A stretch of 64,000 nt of DNA from Chaunax sp. Z400 (GCA_037577475.1 CM075194.1:27864326-27928325); one strand, 5' to 3'. Counted from the first letter of the stretch, positions 11,572 through 22,973 are shown. The notes: generated by a model not told the origin, from the sequence alone. Numbers and translations are program-made.

Positions 11572-11697
11572 ATTCTGTCATTCATAAAGAGAATTATTTA
11601 TTTTAAATTGCTTAAGAATAGTTATTTCCTTATTGAATGAATGCTTGTCTATATGTTATGTAGTAAAACTGTCTTCTGTACTAATCTTTACTCAGTA

Positions 11698-13492
11698 ACT
11701 ACTCATGTACTCATACCTCAGTACTCATACCTCAGTACTACTTTTGATGACTGAGGTGTAATATTTCTCTAATAACCAGTCTGCAGGCAACAACAACCAA
11801 TCTCTGCATACCTCAGTACTCATACCTCAGTACTCTTACCTCAGTACTCATACCTCAGTACTCTTACCACAGTACTCATACCTCAGTACTCTTACCTCAG
11901 TACTCATACCTCAGTACTCTTACCACAGTACTCATACCTCAGTTCTCTTACCTCAGTACTCATACCTCAGTACTCTTACCTCAGTACTCATACCTCAGTG
12001 CTCTTACCTCATTACTCATACCTCATTACTCTTACCTCAGTAATCTTCCCTCAGTACTCATACCTCAGCACTCATACCTCAGTTCTCTTACCTCAGTACT
12101 CATACCTCAGTACTCTTACCACAGTACTCATACCTCAGTACTCTTACCTCAGTACTCATACCTCAGTACTCATACCTCAGTACTACTTTTGATGACTGAG
12201 GTGTCATATTTCTCTAATAACCAGTCTGCAGGCAACAACAACCAATCTCTGCATACCTCAGTACTCATACCTCAGTACTCATACCTCAGTACTCTTACCT
12301 CAGTACTCATACCTCAGTACTCTTACCTCAGTACTCATACCTCAGTACTCATACCTCAGTACTCTTACCTCAGTACTCATACCTCAGTACTCTTACCTCA
12401 GTAATCTTACCTCAGTACTCATACCTCAGTGCTCATACCTCAGTAATCTTACCTATGTACTCTACAGTACTGATACCTCAGTACTCAAACCTCTGTACTT
12501 TTACCTAAGTACTGAAACCTCAGTACTCATACCACAGTACTCTTACATCAGTAATCTTCCCTCAGTACTCATACTTCAGCACTCATACCTCAGTGCTCTT
12601 ACCTCATTACTCTTACCTCAGTACTCATACCTCAGTACTCATACCTCAGTACTCTTACCTCAGTACTCTTACCACAGTACTCATACCTCAGCACTCATAC
12701 CTCAGTACTCATACCTCAGTACTCTTACCACAGTACTCATACCTCTGTTCTCTTACCTCAGTACTCATACCTCAGTACTCTTACCACAGTACTCATACCT
12801 CAGTACTCTTACCTCAGTACTCATACCTCAGTACTCATACCTCAGTACTCTTACCTCAGCACTCATACCTCAGCACTCATACCTCAGTGCTCTTACCTCA
12901 TTACTCATACCTCAGTACTCTTACATCAGTAATCTTCCCTCAGTACTCATACCTCAGCACTCATACCTCAGTGCCCTTACCTCATTACTCATACCTCATT
13001 ACTCTTACCTCAGTACTCATACCTCAGTACTCATACCTCAGTACTACTTTTGATGACTGAGGTGTCATATTTCTCTAATAACCAGTCTGCAGGCAACAAC
13101 AACCAATCTCTGCATACCTCAGTACTCATACCTCAGTACTCATACCTCAGTACTCTTACCTCAGTACTCATATCTCAGTACTCTTACCTCAGTACTCATA
13201 CCTCAGTACTCATACCTCAGTACTCTTACCTCAGTACTCATACCTCAGTACTCTTACCACAGTACTCATACCTCAGTACTCTTACCTCAGTACTCATACC
13301 TCAGTACTCTTACCTCAGTAATCTTACCTCAGTACTCATACCTCAGTGCTCATACCTCAGTAATCTTACCTATGTACTCTACAGTACTGATACCTCAGTA
13401 CTCAAACCTCTGTACTTTTACCTAAGTACTGAAACCTCAGTACTCATACCACAGTACTCTTACATCAGTAATCTTACCTCAGTACTCATAAC
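11698..13492 (+). repeat. 1.8-kb array of 14-bp CCTCAGTACTCATA units with higher-order structure
   Basis: Units alternate between CCTCAGTACTCATA and CCTCAGTACTCTTA with minor variants. A 70-75-bp non-array segment starting CTACTTTTGATGACTGAGG recurs at 11739, 12183 and 13043. The stretch 12183-12560 is repeated at 13043-13478, so large-scale duplication of an approximately 860-bp block has occurred. Long open frames (PQYSYLSTHTSVL-type) arise because three units equal 42 bases. Confidence 0.95.
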
Positions 13493-13601
13493 AAATGAAA
13501 TGTAACATCAGATCTAGCAGGGGGACACTAGGCTAGCCACATATTTACAGTCATTCAAGTTGAGCTGAGTTTCAGTTTTTGAGGGGACTCTTCCCCCCAA
13601 A

Positions 13602-13906
13602 AGTGTGGCTCAGTGGTAGAGCGGTCGTCCACTTATCAGAGGGTTGGTGGTTCAACCCCCAGCCCCTGCAGTCTACATGTCAAAGTGTCCTTCGGCAAGA
13701 TACTGAACCCCAAATTGCTCCCAGTATCTGTTCCATTGGTGTGTGAGTGTTTGTGTGAATGGTTACTGCTCCTAATGAGCAGGTGGAGCCTTGAATGTCA
13801 CCACTGTATGAATGTTGGTGTGAATGGGTGAATGCTGGCTGGTGTTGTAAAGCTTTGAGTGGTCAGTCACAGTAGATAGTACATATAAGTACAGTGAATT
13901 TACCAT
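13602..13906 (+). mobile_element. tRNA-derived SINE, + copy
   Basis: The head contains pol III box A (TGGCTCAGTGG) and box B (GGTTCAACCCC) about 40 bases apart. The body carries GATACTGAACCCCAAATTGC and the tail TTTGAGTGGTCAG then AATTTACCAT. The same family occurs inverted at 18043-18342 and, in part, at 52990-53165. Transcription would be by pol III from the internal promoter, with mobility supplied by a LINE. Confidence 0.85.
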
Positions 13907-14434
13907 CTTCCTTTAAGTCCTGGAGATGACACATAGAATAATTCTATACTATCAGGATCTAAAACAACAATTTTCTCCAAGCATGTGATTATTGTTGTAT
14001 GTTAAACCCAAACTTGGAATGCAGGACCTAGCTATGTGCAAAGTAGCATTAAATAGAAGTACTCCAACGAAACACTCAGAGGACAGTACTTGAGTAAAAA
14101 TACTCATATACCCAGCATTCCAGCCTAAGTTGCAGTAAGGAGGATACTAAATGAACTGAAAGTCCTAACGGGGAAATAAAGACCAACATGTGGGTGGGTT
14201 GAGCTCTGATGTCAACAAACAGACTAGACTAAGTCCCGCCCTCGCTGCTCTGCTGTCAGTCAAGCCACGGGACAGTGTTCCTGGTTGTGTAACCGAATGA
14301 TCCTGGTGTGACACAGGACGTTTGGCCTGAGTGACCACAGCGGTGGCTTCTGAAGGGAAAATCAAATCAATGGTCCATCGACTGGCAGCAGATGGAACCT
14401 AATTAAAGGGCCTGCAGGCACAGCTGGGCCTTTA
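13907..14434 (+). other. No feature recognised
   Basis: About 530 bases of unique-looking sequence between a SINE and a minisatellite. Nothing can be named in it. Confidence 0.6.
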
Positions 14435-14880
14435 ATGCAGCCAAGCATCAGTACTGCACCACTACTGCATGCACTGGGCCTCCAGTACTGCACCACTGCT
14501 GCACCTCTACTGCATGTACTGGGCCTCCAGTACTGCACCGCTACTGGGTACTGCCAGGCCTCCAGTACTGCCAGGAATGTGTACTTGGCCTCCAGTATTG
14601 CACCAGTACTGCACCTTTTCTGCGTGTACTGGGCCTCCAGTACTGCACCGCTACTGCGTGTACTTGGCCTCCAGTACTGCAAGGAATGTGTACTGGGCCT
14701 CAAGTACTACAAGGAATGTGTACTGGGCCTCAAGTACTACAAGGAATGTGTACTGGGCCTCAAGTATGGCCAGGAATGTGTACTGGGCCTCAAGTACTCC
14801 AAAGAATGTGTACTGGGCCTCTAGTACGGCCAGGAATGTGTAGTGGGCTTCAAGTACTGCAAAGAATGTGTACTGTAGTT
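14435..14880 (+). repeat. 30-bp minisatellite (TACTGGGCCTCAAGTACTAC-type)
   Basis: The right half (14680-14880) is a clean 30-bp array of TACTGGGCCTCAAGTAC plus TACAAGGAATGTG. The left half has the same core with TGCACCGCTACTGC insertions and units of more variable length. Because 30 is a multiple of three it yields open frames on both strands. Confidence 0.93.
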
Positions 14881-15148
14881 TTACTCTCAGTACTGTTGGG
14901 GGTGAATAAACTATGATCTAACAGTGTGAAGACATTCATCAACCTGTATTCTCCTACTGATGGAACAGTTTACAACAGTTTACAACAGGATCTAAAATTA
15001 GATCAGCTTGTATCAGTTTAAGTTTAAAGGCTTTAAGAAGAACGTAGCAATGGAGATGTGTGAATGTTGTGAGGCCACCATGTATGAAGACTCAATAGCT
15101 GGGTTTACATGGACACTTTTCTTCATTCCGATTGAAGGTTTCGTCTCA

Positions 15149-15458
15149 ACTGTTTACATGAGTTGTGATCTAATATGATCTGGTGTTTACATGAGTTGTG
15201 ATCTAATATGATCTGGTGTTTACATGAGTTGTGATCTAACATGATCTGGTGTTTACATGAGTTGTGATCTAATACCATCTGGTGTTTACATGAGTTGTGA
15301 TCTAATACCATCTGGTGTTTACATGAGTTGTGATCTAATATGATATGGTGCTTACATGAGTTGTGATCTAATACCATCTGGTGTTTACATGAGTTGTGAT
15401 CTAATATGATCTGGTGTTTACATGAGTTGTGATCTAATATGATCTGGTGTTTGCATGC
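15149..15458 (+). repeat. 33-bp minisatellite, about nine units
   Basis: Units of TGGTGTTTACATGAGTTGTG plus ATCTAATATGATC repeat with two variant endings (ATATGATC and ATACCATC). The 33-bp length gives an 11-residue repeat (HQIILDHNSCK) on the - strand, which is an artefact. Confidence 0.95.
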
Positions 15459-15888
15459 TCCACCACATTTAATCAGAACAGCTGGTAACATGTACAGAAG
15501 TGATAGAAGTGACGTATGTTTCTCACATTCTACCAGAAGATGGATGTGGATCATGTGATCGGTGTAATCGTTTCTGTTATTGTGGAGCTTTTAATAAAGC
15601 TGCAGCATGATAATAACAAAGACTTACTCATACTGGAAGCAATGAAAGAGAGACGGCAGCCCAAGAAAAGAAACTGCTGTTGTCCACTTCTGCTTCAAGG
15701 CCTCCATCTTATAAATACGTCCCGACTCTGAGCAACGCAGAAAGAACTCTACCAGTAGATATTCTGTTCCACCGTTTACATGGAACGGTTGTTCTTCTGA
15801 TGGGTTAACTAAGGGTTTATACTACCCCTCTGCAACCCAATGACATTTCATGTTGTATTTGTTGCATTTTAATATATATATAAATATT

Positions 15889-15915
15889 TAGATAGATAGA
15901 TAGATAGATAGATAG
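15889..15915 (+). repeat. (GATA)n microsatellite
   Basis: About six perfect GATA units at the edge of a LINE fragment. Confidence 0.95.
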
Positions 15916-15917
15916 TT

Positions 15918-16825
15918 TTAGTTTACTGCCCCAGCACACAACAGGATGGCACTGGCCACCACAGACTCATAAAAGATCCTCAGCATCGTTCAGCAGATGT
16001 TGAAGGACCTGAGCCTCCTCAGAAAATAGAGACGGCTCTGGCTCTTCTTGTAAAGGGCTTCGGTGTTCCTCCAGTTTATTGTCTATTTATAGTGTCCACA
16101 CCGACCCCCTGGATGGAAACACGGGTCACTGGTGTCCCGGTCCTCCTCAGATCCACAACCAGCTCCTTGGTCTTTGTCACATTGAGCTGCAGGTGGTTCA
16201 GCTCACACTGACAAAGTCATCTACCACAGCGCGGTACTCAGACTCTTCATCCTTGGTGATACATCCAACTATAGCAGAGTCATCAGAAAATTTCTGAAGA
16301 TGACAAGACTCTGTCCTATAGTTGAAGTCCGTGGTGTACAGGGTGAAGAGGAAGGGAGAGAGGACCGTTCCCTGCAGGGCTCCAATGATGCTGACCACTC
16401 TGTCTGACACACAGTGTTGTAAGCGTACATGCTGTGGTCTGCCAGTCAGATAGTCCACGATCCAGGACACGAGTGGGGCATCCACCTGCATTCTTGTCAG
16501 CTTCTCACCGAGTAGAGCCGGTCTGATGGTGTTAAACGCACTGGAGAAGTCAAAGAACATGACACTCACATGTGCTCACTAGCAGGCTTGTCTAAGTGAG
16601 CATAGCTGCGGTTCAGCAGGTAGATGATGGCGTCCTCAACTCCCAGTCTGGGCTGGTAGGCAAACTGGAGGGGGTCCAGATGTTCACTTCCTGTACCAGT
16701 CCATCCAGGGTCTTAATAATGTGGGAGGTCAGTGCTACCGGGCTGTAGTCCTTAGAGCCACAGGGGCATGGCGTCTTTGACAGGAACGAGGCAGGATGTC
16801 TTCCACATAACAGGGACCCTTTGGA
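15918..16825 (-). mobile_element. LINE reverse transcriptase fragment
   Basis: On the - strand the order is: SKDYSPVALTSHIIKTLDGL (16750-16690), the LNRSYAHLDKPAS zone, MFFDFSSAFNTIRPALLGEK (RT block with the first catalytic Asp), GALQGTVLSPFLFTLY (the QG-xLSP block), KFSDDSAIVG (the xxDD block, here FSDD), then LNHLQLNVTKTKELVVDLRR. The region 15918-16060 encodes the following RRLRSFNICRTMLRIFYESV domain. Frames change at about 16570 and 16690. Upstream endonuclease and the 3' end are missing, so the copy is a dead fragment of a fish Rex/L2-group LINE. Confidence 0.85.
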
Positions 16826-17970
16826 GACTGAGGCCCTCTTTACACGACAACTTTTTTACTGAACACGTTTTTCCTGTGTGTTTTGACAAATGTCTGCGTT
16901 CACACGGAAACGTTTCCAAAACGCTACTGAGTAAACATACACAAGACATGGTGAATACACGAATGAATTGCGGAGATGCTGAGAATTTCTTATAGAAGGG
17001 CTACAAAATGGAATTGTTATTGCGAGTGATTCTCGACTTCAAGGCGACCAAATCCGGTCCTCGATCCCTGCTTCGGAGTCCTTGGTCTCGCTTGAGCCAC
17101 CAAGCTGCAACGAGGATACAGTTTGCAGCAACCTCCAGCCTGAAGTGATCGAGAGACAACAAGACTTCAGGTTGGGATGTTCACAACTGTTACAACACAT
17201 TTGAGATATTTGCTACAGGAACTCAGAGGACAGTTTTTAAGAACATTTAGGGGACATGATATTATAAAAACCTTATCTTATGCTACACACCACTAACTAC
17301 AACCTTATTGACTAGCATATAGAAAAACACATGCCTTTGGGGCTTTGTTAACATGAAACTTGGCAGAGCAATTGCATTGGATCGTTTTAGATTGTATGTG
17401 TACCAAGTGGAGGGGCCACTGAACCTATATGTAGTTCTTAGCTCACTGTGAGACACATAGATGCTAGCAGTATGTTGTGCAAAAACACCTTAGGCACATT
17501 TTGCAACTATTGCCCGTTACAGTTCCCGTTCCAATGAATATGTTCTCCTCTGCTCTTTTCAAGGCAAAGCTCAACAGCCACAGAGAGGACTGGCTGAAGA
17601 GGACATTGTGCACAGATCCAGCTGTGCAGGAGGACCTCCCAGATAAAGAAAAGAATGGTCAACCTTCTGGAGGACTCAGAGAAGCACAGCGCAGAAAGGC
17701 TGGACAAGTTGACTGACAGCATCACAACAATAACACATATTATTAACAATGGATTTGCAATGCTGCAGTTTCATGTTACAGCCACAACCCAAACATACTT
17801 TGGTCATAGTGGCACATACATGCAAGGACCCCCAGCTGGCTTTATTCACACACCACATACACCATATGGACAAAATCCCCAGCACCCACAGGCACACGGT
17901 TACTCATACAGACGTACATTGCTACAAGAAGGCATTCAGGATGATGACATGCCAGAGTAACAAAGGAAAT
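16826..17970 (+). mobile_element. Probable DNA-transposon relic with remnant coding region
   Basis: The start (GAGGCCCTCTTTACACGACA, then ACGTTTTTCCTGTG and ACACGGAAACG) resembles termini of fish DNA transposons whose ends read 'TTTACACGxAAACG'. Positions 17655-17960 encode ERLDKLTDSITTITHIINNG followed by FAMLQFH and a Pro/His/Tyr-rich tail, similar in style to the C-terminus of transposon-borne Myb/SANT accessory proteins. The opposite terminus was not found and no transposase domain is visible. Confidence 0.4.
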
Positions 17971-18042
17971 GTTGCGTGTGTTTTGTTGACACTTTCTGCC
18001 CTTTTATTCAGTTTATTCTCATGTGTTTTTTTATATACCAGT

Positions 18043-18342
18043 GTTAAATGGTAAATGGACGGTACTTATATAGAACCTTTCTAGTCTGACTGACTACTCA
18101 AAGCTTTACAACACAAGCCAGCATTCACCCATTCACACCAACATTCATAGCATGCAAGGCTCCACCTGCTCATTAAGAGTAGTAACAATTCACACAAACA
18201 CTCACACACCAATGGAACAGATACTGGGAGCAAACTGGGGTTCAGTATCTGCCCAAGGACACTTGAACATGTAGACTGCAGGGGCTGGGGATCGAACCCC
18301 GACCTTCTGATAAGTGGACGACCACTGAGCCACAGCCGCCCC
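18043..18342 (-). mobile_element. tRNA-derived SINE, - copy
   Basis: Reverse complement of the family at 13602-13906: the head at the right end reads GGGGCGGCTGTGGCTCAGTGG, box B reads GGTTCGATCCCC-like sequence, and the body and TTACCATT tail run leftwards. Relative to the + copy a few bases are missing between box A and the TCGTCC segment (GTAGAGCGG is absent), which would impair the pol III promoter. Confidence 0.85.
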
Positions 18343-18604
18343 ATACTGTTGTTTATCTTTATTTTAAAGCTGTGGGTTTTTGTGAGTTGCATGTTTATTT
18401 TTACAATAAAAACATTTTGAACAAGTTGTTGCTGTAATTGACAGATTTATTCAAATCCACACAAACAGTAAAACGCATTATGGTGGATATGGTGCCGGGT
18501 TGGGTCCATGTCCCAACTGCCCCCAATTTTAATCACAGCACCTTAGCAGCACCACATACCACTTATCCACCTTACTACACATGCAAACACCTTCCTACAC
18601 ACTC

Positions 18605-18931
18605 AAGTCAACACAACATCATGTACACAGGAGGAGCAGGGAAGGGGGCTGTCGCCCTCCTCGGGTGGGGTGGGGTTCAGCGACCTTGGGTCCTGCCCTC
18701 GGGGTGTCGTCCTGCTCCCTCGGGGGAGATGGTTGGGGGGGCCCTGGTATGTATGCTTACTCTCCTTGTGTTTGGTGGGTTCCGTGTCGGGGGTCTGGGC
18801 GGGTCCCGGGTGCATGGGATTTCGGGGACGTGGGCCTCGCTTGCGCTTGGGGGAGGTCGGCTTTGGAAGGACCTGGGGCCTGTTGTCCCCCGTCCCCCTG
18901 TAGGTCGGGCCCTGGAGGTGGGAGCTCCCTC

Positions 18932-18940
<9 letters not shown>
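18605..18940 (+). other. GC-rich block of unknown nature
   Basis: Within AT-rich surroundings about 330 bases are strongly G-rich on the + strand, with many GGGG and GGGTGGGG runs. It passes directly into (GT)n and (TA)n repeats. No frame looks like a conserved protein. Similar G-rich segments followed by GT/TA repeats are known to me only as unclassified fish repeats. Confidence 0.5.
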
Positions 18941-18971
<31 letters not shown>

Positions 18972-19017
18972 CACAGTATACAAATGTACAAATGTATATA
19001 TACACAGTATATATACA
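18931..19017 (+). repeat. (GT)n(TA)n compound microsatellite
   Basis: About ten GT units, ten TA units, then two copies of a GTATATACACAGTATA-type motif. Confidence 0.93.
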
Positions 19018-19094
19018 TTTTTCTTCTTTTCCTTGTTGTATTTTATTTTCTAAATACACATTTTAATGTTATTTTATTCTACTCCTATTTTTAC

Positions 19095-19876
19095 CTTCGC
19101 CACGGGAGGAGGTTATGTTTTTTCCAGCGTTGGTTGGTTTGTTGTTTTGTTTGTGAACAGGATTAAAAAAACTAATCAACGGATTTTGATGAAATTTTCA
19201 GGAGATGTCTGAAGTGGCCTAAGGAAGAATCGATTAGATTTTGCTGGTGATCCGGATCACCGTCTGGATCCAGGAATTTTTTTTATTTATTTTTGTATTA
19301 TTATAGGATTAAACTGCTACATGTACACTTGTAATGCAAAGTGTCTCCGTCCTGACAAATGCATCTAATTGATTCATGTCCATATAACAGCTTATGAATT
19401 TCAACAAAACATTACCCCATTTTAATATACTTCCTTTTCTCCTGCCTGCGTGTGGTTTGGAGTTTTGTGTGGAGACGACTGCAGTGCGATCATGTAGGTG
19501 CGTGCATGTGTGTTTTGGTCAAAGACGCATCTTTCTTGATCAGAGGTAACAACCCATTTTAATATACTTCCGTTTCTCCTGCCTGTTGGTGTCTTTGTAA
19601 CAACTCTTAAAGTGTTACAAGTGTCAATTACTTGTTGTGGCATTGCTGTTTATTTATGTGAGATGACAATATGAACAACTAACAGCCACAATAAATAAAG
19701 ATTTTAGTAAATTGCAAAGATTTTGTTTTAATATTTCCTGTCAAACTTTCTGATGACTTACTTCAGAGGGTTACATCTTGGGACTTTCGCTTTGGAGTGA
19801 AATGCCAACATGGGGAAACTGAGCAGCCTTGGTGGAGGTCTGCACTCTCCGAGTGCTTTCTAGTTATTACTGTTTT
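19095..19876 (+). mobile_element. MITE-like interspersed repeat, copy 1
   Basis: Starts ACCTTCGCCACGGGAGGAGG and ends GGTGGAGGTCTGCACTCTCC plus GAGTGCTTTCTAGTT. It carries GATCCGGATCACCGTCTGGA near the left. The same family occurs at 37690-38262 (inverted) and 56386-56906. This copy has an internal duplication: AACCCATTTTAATATACTTC occurs twice, around 19415 and 19550, giving about 110 extra bases compared with the 56-kb copy. No coding potential; superfamily not assigned. Confidence 0.7.
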
Positions 19877-21780
19877 CTTATAGAGCTTCCAGGCATACAT
19901 TTTTTACACGATTGTACCTGTACAACTGGTGTGACAATAAACATCTTGAATCTTGAATTCATCAGTATGTACTGCTTACTGTTTACTGCATGTCTCCTCA
20001 CTCATCTACACTGGAAGTATGGGAGGGGGTGGGGGTCAAACTAATTTGGATTAAACAAAGGAACTTAAGGTTTAATGCTTTAACACTGACAGCCCTCATT
20101 TCAGGCCAGTATTGGTCTCCTCAAGCTCTCTGATCTCCTCCAGCTCTCTGATCTCCTCCAGCTTTGTGGTCTCCTCCAGCTCTGTGGACTAATGCTCCTT
20201 AGTTGCTAAATACTCCTATATCTGATCAATGTGGGAACGTTCACATGAAGACTTTGTCGCCGTACATTCTCTGCTGGATTGAGTTTACAGAGCAGGGTGC
20301 TGGGCAGTCATGCATGTACATGGACCCACATCCTAAATTAAAAGCTGCATGTAGGATGGCAGGTAGGCTCTGATCCGTTCCAGCACACCATCCACATTAT
20401 ATGGGTGAACTTAATGTTAGGCTTCTGTGTTACTCATCACATCTTTATGCCGACGGTCCCTAAGAAGGGACCTCTGTGAAACAATAGCCATGATAAAATA
20501 TGATATTGATATATGATATTGATGGCACTGGTTGGAGTTGGCACTGCTGGTGTGGGTGAAAGGAGGGGTAGGGGGCATCGTCCAGTCAGGAGATGATCAA
20601 TGCTCACATCCTGTGAACCCTGCATGTAACACGGGAGAGAGCTCACCAACACACAGGCAGCAGAGCACACACTGTGACAGAGGGAGAGCGACGGGATGTG
20701 GACTGGAGTTTGGGACTGGTCTAAGAGGACCACCACCATCTCCATGGGGTAGTCACAGAGATGCAGTCAGCTCCTGGGACTAGGACATTGAACATGATGA
20801 AGTACATCAAGAGGCAAAGAGGGAGCCCTTACCAGTGACAAGTGCTGTAAGTACCGATGACGTGTCCATGAGTTTGTTTCTCTATTCCCCAAAGCTAACA
20901 GGAAATTACTTCATTTGCACCATTCATAGAGGAGGAATCCAGCATGAAATAGAATATGGATGGTGTTTCTACGTCACTGCACAGCTCAGTGTTACTGTTG
21001 GTTTGAATGACCACACTAAGCTCCAGTTCCATATTGGTATCAACAGTGTTTTGATCACATGAGGAAACATGTTATTTTATTTAACTGTGGCTCAAACATT
21101 AGAAATACAGTAACATCATTGAACAGCTTCTTGTACCAACTTCAGCCTCAGATGATAATATATAAGTAATAGAAATCAGTTATAGTCAATATAATCAAAG
21201 AAATGCCAGAGCTCTGTGACAGCAGCCATGGGGGATCCTGGGAACTGTAGGTTTAGGTGGGGTCCTTTCCTTTTGTCATAAGCAGGCTGCATCATGATGC
21301 CAGACTACAGTTAAGCTTTTCTATTCTTATTTTAGGCTATACAATGACTGACAGTTATCTCCTTCAATCAAACAGAAGTATGAACCTGGTACACCTGATT
21401 GGATGAAAACACCACTGACAATTTTAAAAGTGGAAACAGGGTATCGCTCAAATTGCTCTGCAATCAGCTACACCAGGGCCCTATTTGAACAATCTGAAGT
21501 CCATGGTCCTGAGGGTGTCCAACTCATGAATTCAGCCAATCAGAGTTCCCTTTAACAGTCAGCTGTGTCTCACCTGGAGCATTGCTAATTAACCAGCGTC
21601 GCTGGTCTTTACTGAGGGACAGGTATGTGGTCCTGGTGGACCCTCTGCCTCCACCGTCTCCCAATCCTCTGTTCCATCAACAACTCCATCTGACTTTATA
21701 TGAGCAAAGTCAGCCATATTTAACTGAGGAGGAGGAGGAGGAGGGCTGCTGCTCCTCCCTGTGTGTGTCATACGTCTAGT
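19877..21780 (+). other. Intergenic, no gene recognised
   Basis: Only a short tandem of CTCTCTGATCTCCTCCAG (three to four units, 20115-20185) stands out. The rest looks unique and noncoding. Confidence 0.6.
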
Positions 21781-22020
21781 GATGCGGCCGATCACAGTCT
21801 GCAGATCCATCAGAAAAATTATCATTCTGATTAACAGCTGATGGATGCAGGTGATGAAATAATCCATCATTAATGAGGAAAATATTGATGAAATCACCTG
21901 CAGCGATCCCCCAGCAGCATTTACCCACGATGCACAGCAGCTGAACCTCATTAATGACTTTGCGTCCTTTAAATAGCAGTAGAAATACTGCAGCAGGCTT
22001 TAGACCGTTCAATCCTGACC
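21781..22020 (+). promoter_or_regulatory. Candidate gja10 upstream regulatory region
   Basis: A repeat-free stretch about 1 kb upstream of the connexin start has several homeodomain cores (CTGATTAACAG, CATTAATGAGG, CATTAATGACT), an ATTGAT Onecut-like core (AATATTGATGAAAT), an E-box (CAGCTG) and, at 21967-21975, TTTAAATAG resembling a TATA box. This is motif reading only. A downstream LINE fragment separates it from the coding exon. Confidence 0.35.
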
Positions 22021-22159
22021 ACACCTCCTTTTAACACCAACATGGACGCACAGATGGGTTTCAGAACATTGGCTACGGTTGGAAACTAGCAATTATGCTA
22101 TGTGCCACTTTGCCCCAGGTATTAGATGGAGCTCTAAACTGAACATGTCACTGATATTT

Positions 22160-22575
22160 CTGTTTGTGATGTTTGGAAGTTTCAAGCAATCAAGTCTCGC
22201 CTCTGTGTGCTGATTGGTCCAGCATACTGAGAATCACCAACATATCATCCAAAATAATTGGTATCCCCACACCCAACCTGCCAGCTCTTAATGACACTGT
22301 CACCACTCGCAAAGCACTCACCATAGCACATGACCCCTGCCACCCCCTCAATCCATCCCTCATCCTCCTTCCCTCTGGCCGTCCATACAGACAGCCCATA
22401 TGCAGGAAAAGTTGCTTTGGGAAGAGTTTCGTACCCTGAGCCATAAGGGCTCTAAACAACCTGGGCACACTGTAATGAACTGTTGTGTCTTTAATGTCTG
22501 TGATTGTTGTACTTTATGTGTACAGTCTGTGAAAACAAATTTCCTCTAACCAGAGGACAATAAAGAATGAATCTG
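22160..22575 (+). mobile_element. LINE 3' end (RT C-terminus plus tail)
   Basis: Positions 22197-22437 encode WSSILRITNISSKIIGIPTP, then PLNPSLILLPSGRPYRQPIC and CFGKSFVP, the conserved C-terminus of Rex/L2-type LINE ORF2 (the LLPSGRRYR motif). A noncoding 3' region and an AATAAAG-ATGAATCTG tail follow. The 5' part is missing, as is usual for incomplete reverse transcription. It lies between the candidate gja10 promoter and the coding exon. The tail is nearly identical to 1-56. Confidence 0.85.
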
Positions 22576-22581
22576 GATAAT

Positions 22582-22607
22582 TTATTCATCTATAATCTAT
22601 CTATCTA

Positions 22608-22638
<31 letters not shown>

Positions 22639-22655
22639 CTATCTATCATGTATCT
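22582..22655 (+). repeat. (CTAT)n(CT)n microsatellite
   Basis: Several CTAT units, about 14 CT units, then more CTAT/CTGT units. Confidence 0.95.
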
Positions 22656-22934
22656 ATCAGCTGACACTGTGCTCATTTCTCTGATGTAACAGGAAGTGAC
22701 ATCACACGTTGGTTTAAACTGTCCCCTTGTTTTCAGCCTGTAAGTTTGGTTAGGTTTTGTTTTCATGCCCGTGTGTTTAGTTGGTCCAGTGTTATTAGAA
22801 CCAGTAGAACTGGTCCAGACCACCTAAAGAAAAGCCATGTTGTAATAAAACCTTTACAATGAAATGATGAAATCATACCTGATATTGCAGCCTGGCTTTG
22901 TGAGTGTAATGTGTTGTTGTGTGTTTGTCCACAG

Positions 22935-22973
22935 TTTGAAGATATGTGGCTCTGACGTGCTGAGAAGCTGACA
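22935..22973 (+). other. gja10: 5' UTR part of gja10 coding exon, with splice acceptor
   Basis: TGTTTGTCCACAG ending at 22934 is a good acceptor 39 bases before the ATG. Connexin genes usually have a noncoding first exon and the coding region in the second exon, which fits. Exon 1 is not placed. Confidence 0.6.

Noticed and set aside
12593..13505. Repetitive Tyr/Ser/Leu open frames of about 150 codons
   Set aside because: The 14-bp array yields a 14-residue repeat because three units are 42 bases; units with stops occur throughout.
13602..13680. Possible genuine tRNA gene
   Set aside because: Boxes A and B are present but the cloverleaf is incomplete and the body and tail recur at 18043-18342, so it is a SINE head.
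18438..19166. 242-codon open frame over the GC-rich block
   Set aside because: Overlapping frames on both strands are equally open owing to base composition, and it runs into GT/TA repeats.
9210..22934. Search for casp8ap2, mdn1 or lyrm2 exons between ankrd6 and gja10
   Set aside because: No open frame in this interval resembles these proteins; the frames belong to LINEs, SINEs and arrays.
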